Positions 46,428 to 55,680 are shown, numbered from the stretch's first letter. The stretch is 64,000 bases of DNA from Candidatus Scotarchaeum otlingeri (GCA_002011075.2 MTMA02000006.1:1108599-1172598); one strand, 5' to 3'. Numbers and translations: made by a program. Notes: generated by a model from the sequence alone, not told the origin.

Positions 46428-46653
46428 CCCAGTCCAAATCTTTAGATAGACACCTCCATATTAATAACGATTTCCCTAAGCGGAATGATATGAATAGGTC
46501 AAGTTCTAGTCGTCATTCTTAGTTGGCGAATATATTATTCCTTATTCCCATGGTAATATTTTATCTCTTTTATATAGATTAGTGGGTTGTTTGTATAGAC
46601 CCTTATTTTATCACTTGTATAGGAATAATATATTTTGTAGAGGTGCCTATATT

Positions 46654-46977
46654 TTGGGCTTCTACCTTATTAGAGCCAAGATAAAGGATAATAAGCTTGA
46701 GGGCCTCTATCACTTGTTGGTCGACGGATACATCGAGGCTATAGAACCCTTCGGCGAAGCTTTATCCTATTCCCTCTCAAACGCTAGGGTTGACCCAGAG
46801 ACTAATGAGGTATTGTGGGAGGAGGAGTGTTACTGTAACCCGCCTCTAGCTATGGAGATGAAGAGCATAATAAACAAGTTCTTTGAGATCTCCAGTGTTG
46901 TTGAGGTTGCTAAGGGGGAGGGATGGAGGAGGATACGTGGATATCCTAGGTTATGGGAGGCGAACCGGTTTAAGTAG
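46654..46977 (+). CDS. Small conserved-looking hypothetical protein
   Basis: About 107 residues from the TTG at 46654, chosen because AGGTG lies 8 bases upstream; an ATG at 46582 (frame open) would add residues that look random. The sequence has EECYCNPPLAMEMKSIINKFF with two Cys and a Pro pair, and ends in GWRRIRGYPRLWE. It is acidic in the middle and basic at the end. No family recognised. It is convergent with the ferritin-VIT gene (18 bases). Confidence 0.55.
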   Translation: MGFYLIRAKIKDNKLEGLYHLLVDGYIEAIEPFGEALSYSLSNARVDPETNEVLWEEECYCNPPLAMEMKSIINKFFEISSVVEVAKGEGWRRIRGYPRLWEANRFK

Positions 46978-46995
46978 CTGATTCCCCATCTCTTT

Positions 46996-47859
46996 TTAAA
47001 TTTCTAGGTTGAATACTATTCTCATTACTACTCCTATCATGAAGGATACAACGGCTATCCCTAGGCTGATCGCCAGCATTTCACTGAATTCCCGTTTAAA
47101 GGATATATCCTTTACCACCGATACAAAGAATGTGAATATAGAAATTATTATGACTACATTTATTAGGGTGAAGCTCAAAGCCAGATAATGATAATAGAAT
47201 ATAAAGTATGGAAATACTAGTATAACTACGGTTATTACATAGGCAATCCCAGTGTACAACGCAGCTTTACCTGGGGAGCCCGAGCCCTCAGACTTTTTAG
47301 AAAGATATTCCGAGGCCGCCATGGATAATGAAGCGGCTAAGCCCGTTATCAATGCAGCCACCCCTACCAGAATAGTGTTCTGCAAAGCGAATGTCAATCC
47401 GGCGAGTGCACCTGTGAGTTCTACTAGGGCATCGTTTAGCCCTAATACCATAGAGCCGATATATCCTATTCTCTCTTCATCGATCATCCCTATCAGAAGC
47501 TCTTCATGTTCGATCTCTTCCTTAATCAGTTCCTTGGCCATAGGGATCTCTTCAGCTACTTTACCATAGTTCATCTGACTTTTGCCCTCCCCTCTCTCCA
47601 TCAGTTTGATAGCGAATGTTATTCCGAATATCCGTGCAATTAGTAGGTATAGGAATATGGCTACTCGGCTAGGCTTTATCTCTACACCTGTAAACTCCTT
47701 CCATTTATTGTAGTGCCTTAACTCGTCATCTGCAATCTTCTTTAGAACCACGCTATTTCTACCACTCGTTCTCTTCGCTAGGGATTCATATATATAGTGC
47801 TCAGTTAACTCCGTCCTCTGGAACTGGAGTATATAGTTTCTTGTTTCCTCTGATATCAT
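46996..47859 (-). CDS. Ferritin-like domain fused to a VIT1/CCC1-type iron or manganese transporter
   Basis: About 287 residues from ATG at 47859 (MISEETRNYILQFQ); a start 9 codons earlier is possible. Residues about 1-140 are a rubrerythrin/ferritin-like domain with metal-binding pattern QRTELTEHYIYESLA, DDELRHYNKW and EEIEHEELLIGM. The rest is a VIT1-type transporter with about five membrane segments, including GLNDALVELTGALAGLTFAL and SMAASEYLSKKSEG, which are hallmark stretches of the family. It probably exports or stores Fe/Mn and responds to metal or oxidative stress, resembling MbfA. Confidence 0.85.
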   Translation of the reverse strand: MISEETRNYILQFQRTELTEHYIYESLAKRTSGRNSVVLKKIADDELRHYNKWKEFTGVEIKPSRVAIFLYLLIARIFGITFAIKLMERGEGKSQMNYGKVAEEIPMAKELIKEEIEHEELLIGMIDEERIGYIGSMVLGLNDALVELTGALAGLTFALQNTILVGVAALITGLAASLSMAASEYLSKKSEGSGSPGKAALYTGIAYVITVVILVFPYFIFYYHYLALSFTLINVVIIISIFTFFVSVVKDISFKREFSEMLAISLGIAVVSFMIGVVMRIVFNLEI

Positions 47860-47959
47860 TTCGAAACTATAAAACACGGTATTCAATATTATTTTATGTA
47901 TATATATTCATATAAAATATGGCGTAGGCATATAACTCCGATATATAATTCATGTGGAA

Positions 47960-48325
47960 TCAATGATACCTGAATTCTCCATATTCTATGACTGATGCCT
48001 TCAGCACCCTCTTAACCACATCTACAGCCGATTCATCGGGGAACTCTTTACAGGAGTATATGTCTACAGAGAAGAACTTCTTATCCTCCCATGTATATAT
48101 AGCCACACCAGACTCGACCCACCCCATATAAGCAGCATACCCCCTATGCAATCCTTTCCCCCTACCTGTAGGTGAAAATATAATCGGCTCTATTAGTGGG
48201 GTCATGGATAGAGCGGTGGATAACTCGGTAAGTAGCTCTTTTAGTATCGATCCATCTATATCCACCTCATAAAATCCCTCTATGAATAGTCTCTTTCTAA
48301 ATAGCTCCGGCATCAGGTTACGCAT
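47960..48325 (-). CDS. S-adenosylmethionine decarboxylase-like protein
   Basis: 121 residues from ATG at 48325, with GAGGTG upstream. RLFIEGFYEVDIDGSILKEL, IIFSPTGRGKGLHRGYAAYM, WVESGVAIYTWEDKKFFSVD and IYSCKEF align in order with AdoMetDC (SpeD): LI-E-Y, FSPxG, ESHLSIHTW and VDxFTC. The self-cleavage pair Glu-Ser and the catalytic Cys are kept, but the His residues of ESHLSIHTW are Gly and Tyr. It may be a divergent decarboxylase or a non-catalytic relative; polyamine synthesis is an inference. It is a single gene. Confidence 0.6.
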   Translation of the reverse strand: MRNLMPELFRKRLFIEGFYEVDIDGSILKELLTELSTALSMTPLIEPIIFSPTGRGKGLHRGYAAYMGWVESGVAIYTWEDKKFFSVDIYSCKEFPDESAVDVVKRVLKASVIEYGEFRYH

Positions 48326-48440
48326 ATAGACACCTCTAAAAATCTAATTATCGCTACATTATTATTATGGAGTTTGCACCCGATAGATTAATGATTTAAT
48401 TAAATATTTATGATAATATTTTTTTCGTTGGGAGACGAAG

Positions 48441-50381
48441 TTGAGGGAATTATGGTATCCTCCAATGGAGCTTATAGAGAATAGTAATGTCAAGAGGTTT
48501 ATGGATAAATATGGTTTCAAGGATTATAGGGAGCTTGTTAAGAAATCTGTCGATGATATCGAGTGGTTCTGGCGGGTTGCAGCTGAGGAGCTTGGTGTAC
48601 ATTGGTTTGAGCCTTATAAGCAGATACTTGATACATCAGAGGGAGTCGAGTGGGCTAAGTGGTTCATCGGGGGAAAGATGAATATAGCCTATAATGCCCT
48701 GGATAGGCATGCCGAGTCGAGGGAGAGGAATAGGGTTGCCTTTATATGGAAGGGGGAGGATGGAGAGGTAAAGAAATATACTTATCGAGATCTCTATGTC
48801 GAGGCTAATCGCTTGGCAAACGCCCTTAAAGAGCTGGGTGTCGAGAAGGGGGATAGGGTTGCACTTCTCCTCCCAATGATACCTGAGACGGTGGTTAGCC
48901 TATATGCTGCCTTGAAGATAGGGGCTATAGTATTACCGATATTCACGGGATTCGGGTCTTCAGCTATAGCCACTAGGCTGGAGCATTCCGGCGCCAAACT
49001 CCTGATAACGGTCGATGGTACTTATAGGAGGGGTAGGATAATAAAGGTTAAGGAGATTGCTGATGAATCGCTGTCTATGGTTAAGAACGATATCAAGACT
49101 ATCGTTGTCAATAGGATGGGAATCGATTTTCCTTGGGTTGAGGGAAGGGATTATTCTTGGGGTGAGGTCTGTAAGAGGCAGTCCAATAAATGCGATTCTC
49201 TGCCTGTAGATTCTGAGCATCCAGCCCTCCTCCTATACACCTCAGGCACAACAGGTAGGCCTAAAGGAGCGGTTATAAGCCATATAGGTGGGTTACTGCA
49301 GCCTTCGAGGGATATCTATTTTAACCTTGATTTGAAGCCTGAGGATGTCTTTATGTGGATTACAGATATTGGGTGGATGATGGGTCCCTGGCAGATAATT
49401 GGTGTACAGAACCTATGTGGAACCCATGTTATATTTGAGGGCGCCATAAATTATCCCGCTCCAGATAGGATATGGTCCTTGATAGAAGAGTTTGGAATAA
49501 CTCATCTCGGGGGCTCCGCAACCGTCTTTAGGATGCTGAAGGGGTATGGAGATGAATGGATAGATAAGCATGATATCAGTACCTTGAGAATGACCGGTAA
49601 TACCGGTGAGCCTCTTGACCCAGATACGTGGCAGTGGCTCCTCGAGAAGGTGGGTAGAGGCGTATGCCCAGTAATAAACCTTACCGGCGGCACCGAATTA
49701 TTCGGTTGTCTCGTCTTGCCATTGCCGATCATGCCTCTTAAGCCTTCGACAGTAGGTCTCCCTGCTCTCGGTATGGATGTAGATGTATTTGATGATGACG
49801 GGAGACCTGTCCGGGGAGAGGTCGGGTATCTTGTTTGTAAGAAGCCTGGGCCTAGTATGACCCGTGGTTTCTGGGGTGAGCCTGAGAGGTATATCGAGAC
49901 CTATTGGTCCAGATGGCCCGGTGTATGGTATCACGGGGACTGGGCTTCCATCGATGAAGATGGATTCTGGTATTTACATGGTAGGGCTGATGATGTTATT
50001 AAGATCGCCGGTAAGAGGCTTGGTCCTGCGGAGGTGGAGTCTATCATTGATGAGGTTGAGGGTGTGAAGGAGTCTGCTTGTATAGGTGTACCTGATGAGG
50101 TGAAGGGTGAAGCCATTGTATGCTTCGTTACCCTGAAGGAGGGGGTAGAGCCGAATGAAGAATTGGTTAGGCGGATTCATGAGCGAGTTGTTCATGAGTT
50201 GGGGAAGCCTTTCGCCCCTAAGGATATCATTATTGTTAGGGATCTACCTAGGAATAGGGCCGGTAAGATTATGAGGAGGATGATTAGGGCTGTTATGGCT
50301 GGTCAGGAGATTGGCGATATATCTATAGTAGAGAATCCTGAGTCGCTTAGGGAGATTGAGGAGGCTGTTAAGGGGAAGTAG
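48441..50381 (+). CDS. Acyl-CoA synthetase (acetyl-CoA-synthetase-like, AMP-forming)
   Basis: 646 residues from TTG at 48441 with GGGAGACG upstream. The N-terminal ACS-specific domain (WFEPYKQILDTSEGVEWAKWF) is present. The P-loop is LLLYTSGTTGRPKGAVIS (about 259), ATP/hinge motifs are GWMMGPWQI, TGGTEL and YHGDWASIDEDGFWYLHGRADDVIKIAG (about 495-522). The C-terminal acetylation-type Lys is in RNRAGKIMRR (about 605). It activates a carboxylate to acyl-CoA at the cost of ATP to AMP. Chain length is unclear. The acyl-CoA dehydrogenase gene begins about 60 bases downstream. Confidence 0.92.
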   Translation: MRELWYPPMELIENSNVKRFMDKYGFKDYRELVKKSVDDIEWFWRVAAEELGVHWFEPYKQILDTSEGVEWAKWFIGGKMNIAYNALDRHAESRERNRVAFIWKGEDGEVKKYTYRDLYVEANRLANALKELGVEKGDRVALLLPMIPETVVSLYAALKIGAIVLPIFTGFGSSAIATRLEHSGAKLLITVDGTYRRGRIIKVKEIADESLSMVKNDIKTIVVNRMGIDFPWVEGRDYSWGEVCKRQSNKCDSLPVDSEHPALLLYTSGTTGRPKGAVISHIGGLLQPSRDIYFNLDLKPEDVFMWITDIGWMMGPWQIIGVQNLCGTHVIFEGAINYPAPDRIWSLIEEFGITHLGGSATVFRMLKGYGDEWIDKHDISTLRMTGNTGEPLDPDTWQWLLEKVGRGVCPVINLTGGTELFGCLVLPLPIMPLKPSTVGLPALGMDVDVFDDDGRPVRGEVGYLVCKKPGPSMTRGFWGEPERYIETYWSRWPGVWYHGDWASIDEDGFWYLHGRADDVIKIAGKRLGPAEVESIIDEVEGVKESACIGVPDEVKGEAIVCFVTLKEGVEPNEELVRRIHERVVHELGKPFAPKDIIIVRDLPRNRAGKIMRRMIRAVMAGQEIGDISIVENPESLREIEEAVKGK

Positions 50382-50443
50382 CTCTCTATTCCGATTATAT
50401 TATTTCTATTGCGGTATCCTATATATTTCTTGAGGGATCTATT

Positions 50444-52096
50444 TTGAGCGATGTATATAAGTATATCTCCAGCTCCTATGGAAAGAACCATTATAGTATC
50501 GATAAGCCTTTCCAGATGATACTGAAGTACTTCATCGGATCGGTGCCTAAGCTTACTAGGCTAGGGGTATTTGTAGGTAGGGAGCTATATGAATTGTCTG
50601 ACTATATCGATAAGGTCTCTAGGCCCAAGCATATTATGTGGGGGATAGATGGCGAGAGGGTTGATGAGGTATGGATCAACCCTGCCCATAGAAGGGGAGT
50701 CGAGATCCTGGTCCGTGACTATGGGATTAATAGGCCTCCCTACCACGGTGAGTCTTGGCATATCCATTATGCGATGGGGTATCTCGTAGCAGATCCAGGG
50801 CTATACTGTATCATAACGGTTACTAACCAGACCGCATATGCCCTCTACAAATATGGTGAAGGGGATATAAGGAATTACTATAAGAATCTTATCGGTGATA
50901 AGGAGCCCTTGATGTATGGAGCTACATGGTTTACCGAGGTCCAGGGTGGAAGCGATTTAGGCTCCAATACGACCGAGGCTACTTATAGCGATGGAAAATG
51001 GCTATTGACGGGCGAGAAGTATTTCACTAGTAACGTTGGTTTAGCTGACCTTGCATTAGTAACCGCAAGGACGCCTGGTGCACCTCCAGGGGCAAAGGGG
51101 TTATCTCTCTTCCTGCTCCCCAAGTATAACAGTAGGGGTGAGAGGAACTTTAGGGTTAGGCGGCTTAAAGAGAAGAGTGGTACGTTGGGGGTGCCGACTG
51201 GAGAGATCGAGATGGAGGCCTCCGAGGCTTATTTGATAGGTGAGAGGGAGAAGGGGATATATTATACTATGGAGGACCTTATGGTCTCTAGGTTATCGAA
51301 TATCATAGGTGCCGTGGGGGTTGCTAGGAAAGCCTATCTGGAGGCCTACTACTATGTTCAGATGAGGAAGGCCTTTGGAAAGCTTTTGATTGAGCATCCG
51401 CTCGTCCAGCGGGATCTATTGGATATGGAGGTTACTCTTGAGGGGGCGTTAGCCCTTGCTTTTAAAGCCATAGATCAGTTTGACAAGGCTTGGAACGCGG
51501 TGCCGCCCTATAATGATGCATATCATTACTCTAGGCTACTTACACATATAGCTAAGAATATGACGGCTGATGCATCGGCGTATATAACTAAGTTGGCTAT
51601 GGAGCTTCATGGAGGACTTGGATTCTTATCTGAGTATCCAATCGAGAGATGGCATAGAGAGGCCCTGATAACTCCAATATGGGAGGGGGCATCTAATATC
51701 CAGGCTCTGGATATGCTTGAGGCGATGGCTAAAAAAGCTGCTCATAGACCCATGGTGGAGGATATGGAGAAGATAGTTTCGGGTCTCAGGGATGGAAAGA
51801 TGGAGGCTGAGGCAGCGCTAGATAGGATTAAAGGGCTGCTTAGGGAGGCCGCCGGCTATAGTTTTGAGGAGACCCAGTTCCGTGCTAAAGATATCCTTGA
51901 GGATATTGGGCATGCGATATCCGGTATTGTACTCATTGATATTGGTAATAGGCTTGGTCTAACTAGGTTCGTAACTATAGGAAGGCTTTACCTCCACAAG
52001 TATCTCTGGAGGAAGCCGTATAATAATGAGGTTATAAGGAAGGCCCGGGACTTATCGGTTATCGAGGAGACGAGTGAAGTCGAGATAACTCTATAG
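50444..52096 (+). CDS. Acyl-CoA dehydrogenase (AidB/DcaA-like group)
   Basis: 550 residues from TTG at 50444. FAD-dependent alpha,beta-desaturation of acyl-CoA. Motifs are YGATWFTEVQGGSDLGSNTT (about 166), WLLTGEKYFTSN, RKAFGKLLIEHPLVQRDL (about 310) and MELHGGLGFLSEYPIERWHRE. The catalytic base Glu is in ITPIWEGASNIQALD (about 410). The SNIQALD ending and the length (longer than the 380 of classical forms) point to the AidB-like branch. It is co-directional with the acyl-CoA synthetase and fits fatty-acid oxidation along with the GMC enzyme. Confidence 0.92.
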   Translation: MSDVYKYISSSYGKNHYSIDKPFQMILKYFIGSVPKLTRLGVFVGRELYELSDYIDKVSRPKHIMWGIDGERVDEVWINPAHRRGVEILVRDYGINRPPYHGESWHIHYAMGYLVADPGLYCIITVTNQTAYALYKYGEGDIRNYYKNLIGDKEPLMYGATWFTEVQGGSDLGSNTTEATYSDGKWLLTGEKYFTSNVGLADLALVTARTPGAPPGAKGLSLFLLPKYNSRGERNFRVRRLKEKSGTLGVPTGEIEMEASEAYLIGEREKGIYYTMEDLMVSRLSNIIGAVGVARKAYLEAYYYVQMRKAFGKLLIEHPLVQRDLLDMEVTLEGALALAFKAIDQFDKAWNAVPPYNDAYHYSRLLTHIAKNMTADASAYITKLAMELHGGLGFLSEYPIERWHREALITPIWEGASNIQALDMLEAMAKKAAHRPMVEDMEKIVSGLRDGKMEAEAALDRIKGLLREAAGYSFEETQFRAKDILEDIGHAISGIVLIDIGNRLGLTRFVTIGRLYLHKYLWRKPYNNEVIRKARDLSVIEETSEVEITL

Positions 52097-52116
52097 ATAA
52101 TCTTTATACTCCCTTT

Positions 52117-52593
52117 TTATTTTCCTAGTAGCTCAGCCAACTTGTTTTTAACCTCTTCTACATGCCCCTTTACCTTGACATTTCTCCATATATATGCTAT
52201 ATCGCCCTTTGGGTCGATGAGATACGTTGTCCTAACTATACCATAGTATTCTCGGCCATATCTCTTCTTTAACCGCCATACCTTATAATCCATAGCAACC
52301 TTATGGTCGGGGTCGCTCAATAGCCTTATCTTTAACCCATATTTTTCGGCGAAGCCTCTGTGGCTAGAGCATGAGTCTGGACTTACACCGAGGACTATAG
52401 CGTTCAACTCTAGAAACTGATCGAGGTGTCTGGTGAAGTCTATCGCCTCCAGGGTACATCCACTGGTATAATCCTTTGGATAAAAGTATAGGATTACCCA
52501 TTTACCCCTATAATCATCTAAACAAACTTTCTTTTCATCTTTATCTAATAGACAGAATCCGGGGGCTTTATCACCTATCTTTAATTCCGTCAA
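52117..52593 (-). CDS. bcp: Thioredoxin-dependent peroxiredoxin (PrxQ/BCP type)
   Basis: 158 residues. The peroxidatic Cys is in ILYFYPKDYTSGCTLEAIDF (about 32-51), and a second Cys is in VSPDSCSSHRGF (about 79), not five residues after the first as in the commonest PrxQ form. It reduces hydrogen peroxide and alkyl hydroperoxides. TYLIDPKGDIAYIW is the usual C-terminal motif. It is convergent with the acyl-CoA dehydrogenase gene (20 bases), which may produce peroxide if it uses oxygen. Confidence 0.92.
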   Translation of the reverse strand: MTELKIGDKAPGFCLLDKDEKKVCLDDYRGKWVILYFYPKDYTSGCTLEAIDFTRHLDQFLELNAIVLGVSPDSCSSHRGFAEKYGLKIRLLSDPDHKVAMDYKVWRLKKRYGREYYGIVRTTYLIDPKGDIAYIWRNVKVKGHVEEVKNKLAELLGK

Positions 52594-52727
52594 TCTACAT
52601 CCCTCTCTTTCCCTTAACTATGAATAAGATAGGGATCACTATTACTCCTGATATATAAATCTTGAATAATGAGATGGGGCTGAACGAGCTCAGTGACTAT
52701 AATTTGGTTCTTCGGCTTGTCACCTCT

Positions 52728-53186
52728 TTATATGTACCTAAGGAGTATATCGAGGAATTGCCTTGTTTTTACCCCTCTAACCCTGCCTATTAATATATTA
52801 TTCTTATCTCTAAATTCTATCGTCGATATGTCTAGGAAATGGGGTATGCCCGGAGCCTTATCTATATTTATATCTGAATAGAGGTATTCGGTATCTATCG
52901 GCCCCGGTTTGCCGCCTATAACCCTAATATGGGACTTCCTTATCTCTCCCCAATCCAGTTTTCTAATCATGTTTCTCCCTCTATATATCTCGATGCCCTC
53001 ACTTGTTATTGCATACCTAACACTCATTGTTGAATGGACCCAGTATAAAGCGAGGAATATGAAGAATAGCCCTATTATAAAGGTGGTTAAGTAGATCAGG
53101 AACCTGAATCCGGCGAATAGAAGGATGAAGAAGGGGATGAATACCCAGAAATCCCAGAAGCTCCTCCGGAAAGTTATGGTGGTCAT
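52728..53186 (-). CDS. Two-helix membrane protein with PH-like domain
   Basis: About 152 residues from the ATG at 53186 (MTTITFRRSFWDF). Two hydrophobic segments at the N-terminus (FWVFIPFFILLFAGF, LTTFIIGLFFIFLALYWV) are followed by YAITSEGIEIYRGRNMIRKLDWGEIRK, a strand pattern like the bacterial PH (YdbS-type) domain. It probably sits in the membrane with the C-terminal domain in the cytoplasm. Function unknown. Confidence 0.65.
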   Translation of the reverse strand: MTTITFRRSFWDFWVFIPFFILLFAGFRFLIYLTTFIIGLFFIFLALYWVHSTMSVRYAITSEGIEIYRGRNMIRKLDWGEIRKSHIRVIGGKPGPIDTEYLYSDINIDKAPGIPHFLDISTIEFRDKNNILIGRVRGVKTRQFLDILLRYI

Positions 53187-53260
53187 GCCCCTACACAATA
53201 AATTTATGAGATACAGCGGATATTATATAAATTAATATACCAGGTTTAAGTGATTAGGGG

Positions 53261-54010
53261 ATGCCTGACTCCATATCTATAAAGCCCGGTGAAGACGAGG
53301 TTATAGTGGATCCTAAGGCTATGGTTAAGGATAGAAGGGTTTGTAGGGATGCCTTGGTCGTCTTCACTAGATATATGTCTAGGGCGGTCGATGAGCTGAC
53401 TATTGACCACAGGGATACAGGTATATTCCGTGACCGGGGCTATATAGGGAAGTATCGTGGTAGGGATATCCTTGTTTTAAAGCCTTGTTTCGGGGCTCCA
53501 GCATCTATATTTTTATTTGAGTTGGCGATTGCAGCTGGGGCTGAGAGATTCATATTTTTAGGGGAGGCGGGAGCTATACATAGCGACTTGGCTATTACCG
53601 ATTATGTTGTTCCCGATTGGGGTGTTAGAGAGGAGGGGACTAGCTATCATTATAGACCTGCCGATTATAAGCCTATTATTAATACGCCGTTGCTAAAGAG
53701 ATTGCTGGATGTATTGGCTACTTTTCCCCATGGCTATAGGGTCCATAGGGGTGGAGTATGGAGCATCGACGCTCCCTTTAGGGAGACTAGAGACAAGATA
53801 AATCGGTATAGGGAGATGGGTGTTTTATGTGTAGAGATGGAGGCCACGGCCTTTATGACAGTTGCTGATTATAGAGGGGTTGATCTAGCTATTTTACTAG
53901 TTATATCCGACGAGTTATATGGTGAGGAGTGGAGGACCGGATGGGAAACGAGGGAATTGGAGGAGGCGGAGTATAAAGCGGTCGAGGTAGGGTTGGAAGC
54001 CCTACTCTAG
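53261..54010 (+). CDS. Nucleoside phosphorylase (PNP/UDP family)
   Basis: 249 residues. The family strand ILVLKPCFGAPASIFLFELAIAAG is at about 69-92, RFIFLGEAGAIHSDLAITDYVVPD follows, and the substrate motif VLCVEMEATAFMTVAD (the E-M-E of uridine/purine nucleoside phosphorylases) is at about 188. The catalytic Asp is in ISDELYGEEW (about 217). It splits nucleosides with phosphate into base and ribose-1-phosphate; base preference is not evident. It converges with the M28-like gene and shares a CTAG stop site with it. Confidence 0.88.
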   Translation: MPDSISIKPGEDEVIVDPKAMVKDRRVCRDALVVFTRYMSRAVDELTIDHRDTGIFRDRGYIGKYRGRDILVLKPCFGAPASIFLFELAIAAGAERFIFLGEAGAIHSDLAITDYVVPDWGVREEGTSYHYRPADYKPIINTPLLKRLLDVLATFPHGYRVHRGGVWSIDAPFRETRDKINRYREMGVLCVEMEATAFMTVADYRGVDLAILLVISDELYGEEWRTGWETRELEEAEYKAVEVGLEALL

Positions 54011-55680
54011 TCCTTAACTATATATTCTTTTATAGTGAATATGATGAGTGAAGCTATTAGCGCTGCAATCAGGTTTCCGGGTAGCTGGAACTGTCCATAT
54101 GCAACTCCCATATAGAGATACCATATTATCTCCCATTTTAGAAATAGTATCGCTGCATAGGAAGTTACTATTATGATGAATAGCGATAGACCTAGCAATA
54201 AGAGGACTAGATTAAATATCTTTCTTAGGGTGGCGCCGCGTCTAATCCATGGCCATAGGTAGATGGCCTGTGACAAAAATACTACTGTTCCAAACCTATT
54301 GTAGATAAGAGACGCTAGGGTTGCTATGGATAAGATTGATAGGAGCACGATATTTGGGTCGCTCATCTCTCTACGACCCATAATTTTCCTGAGTATTATT
54401 ATAGCTATTATTGTTGAGATGGCTGTAAGTAGGAGGGCTGGTAGGCTTGGATTATAATGCAGTGGGTGTTTCGGTGGGGGTGGATAGGTATCGTATAAGG
54501 GCATAAGCCCTAGGTAGGGGGCGATATAGATGGTTGATAGCCCTATCAGGATGCCTATATAGATTGGGAGTATATCGATTAAGTTTTGATATATTTCTTT
54601 CGATCTGTACCTCCTGAGATATATTAGGGTGTGAATGAATATGGGTAAGGCAAGTATCGTCGGCAAGACATATGTCCATACCCCAGGTATATATCTGTCT
54701 CGGCTCATCTTTAGATAATCAGATTTATATGGAGGTATCTCATCGGCGTTATCTAGACTTCTAAATATTCTCTCGACATACATTCCATATATCTTGAAGG
54801 AGTAAGGCTCCATATACTCCATGACATCAGATACATTATGGTATATAACCCTTGCCCACTCAGGTCTGTCGCCTCTTGTGGATAACTCTATGGAGGATAC
54901 CCTATTGGCTATGATGGGCCCTTGATCCGTAAAGGATATATCTATGGCCCGAAGAATATACTCATCTATTCCCACAGGGTCGATTACCTCTAGACCCATA
55001 TATTCACCTACAGAGACGGCTAAATCACGTAGCCATAAGGGGGAGTACCCCTCGAATTGCCCCATAGACTCGAGATAGATAGATTGGATCTTACCGATGG
55101 CTAGGTCCTCTACGACGAGTACCGCTTTTATTGGAGCCCCCTTATATTGGGTGATAAATGCTTTGGCGCCCTGCATACCCCATTCCTCGCTATCTACGAA
55201 GACGAATAATACGTTTCTATGGGTGTTCTCATTACTGAATATCTCGGCCAACTCAAGTACTACTCCTACTGCTCCCGCTGTATCACTCGCAGCTTCGATA
55301 CTCATGGGAACCATGTCATAGTTTGTTAAGATAGCTATGGTTTCATTTATTTCCCCGGCCTTAAACGCCACTATATTTCTACCGGTTAACCTCGTTTCTA
55401 GTGTAACCTTGAATTCCTGGTATTCTATGTCATAGCCCCAATCTGATAGTAGGCTGGATAGCCATTGAAAAGCCTTATAATTATCCGGCGAACCCACATG
55501 CCTCTTAGGAAAACTTTTAGCCAATGTATATGCATAGTTGTATGCGTCATCACCGTTGAAGGAGATGTCTCCCTTATATACCTCTATCCCGCTAGGTATG
55601 GGTATGGGTAAAATTAGATGTAGTGTAAGGAAAATTAGTATACACGCTAGGTATGTAGTTGGAATCTTCCATGAAATCAT
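54007..55680 (-). CDS. M28-family-like membrane metallopeptidase
   Basis: 557 residues. An N-terminal signal-anchor (YLACILIFLTLHLILP) and an extracytoplasmic M28 domain (about 40-320) are followed by about six membrane segments. The zinc site would be NYDMVP (about 121; first ligand His replaced by Asn), SDTAGAVGVV, DSEEWGMQGAKAF, VVEDL and IYHNVSDVMEY. Two of the usual ligands deviate, so activity is uncertain. The family removes N-terminal residues. It ends on the same CTAG as the convergent nucleoside phosphorylase gene (54007-54010). Confidence 0.8.
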   Translation of the reverse strand: MISWKIPTTYLACILIFLTLHLILPIPIPSGIEVYKGDISFNGDDAYNYAYTLAKSFPKRHVGSPDNYKAFQWLSSLLSDWGYDIEYQEFKVTLETRLTGRNIVAFKAGEINETIAILTNYDMVPMSIEAASDTAGAVGVVLELAEIFSNENTHRNVLFVFVDSEEWGMQGAKAFITQYKGAPIKAVLVVEDLAIGKIQSIYLESMGQFEGYSPLWLRDLAVSVGEYMGLEVIDPVGIDEYILRAIDISFTDQGPIIANRVSSIELSTRGDRPEWARVIYHNVSDVMEYMEPYSFKIYGMYVERIFRSLDNADEIPPYKSDYLKMSRDRYIPGVWTYVLPTILALPIFIHTLIYLRRYRSKEIYQNLIDILPIYIGILIGLSTIYIAPYLGLMPLYDTYPPPPKHPLHYNPSLPALLLTAISTIIAIIILRKIMGRREMSDPNIVLLSILSIATLASLIYNRFGTVVFLSQAIYLWPWIRRGATLRKIFNLVLLLLGLSLFIIIVTSYAAILFLKWEIIWYLYMGVAYGQFQLPGNLIAALIASLIIFTIKEYIVKD

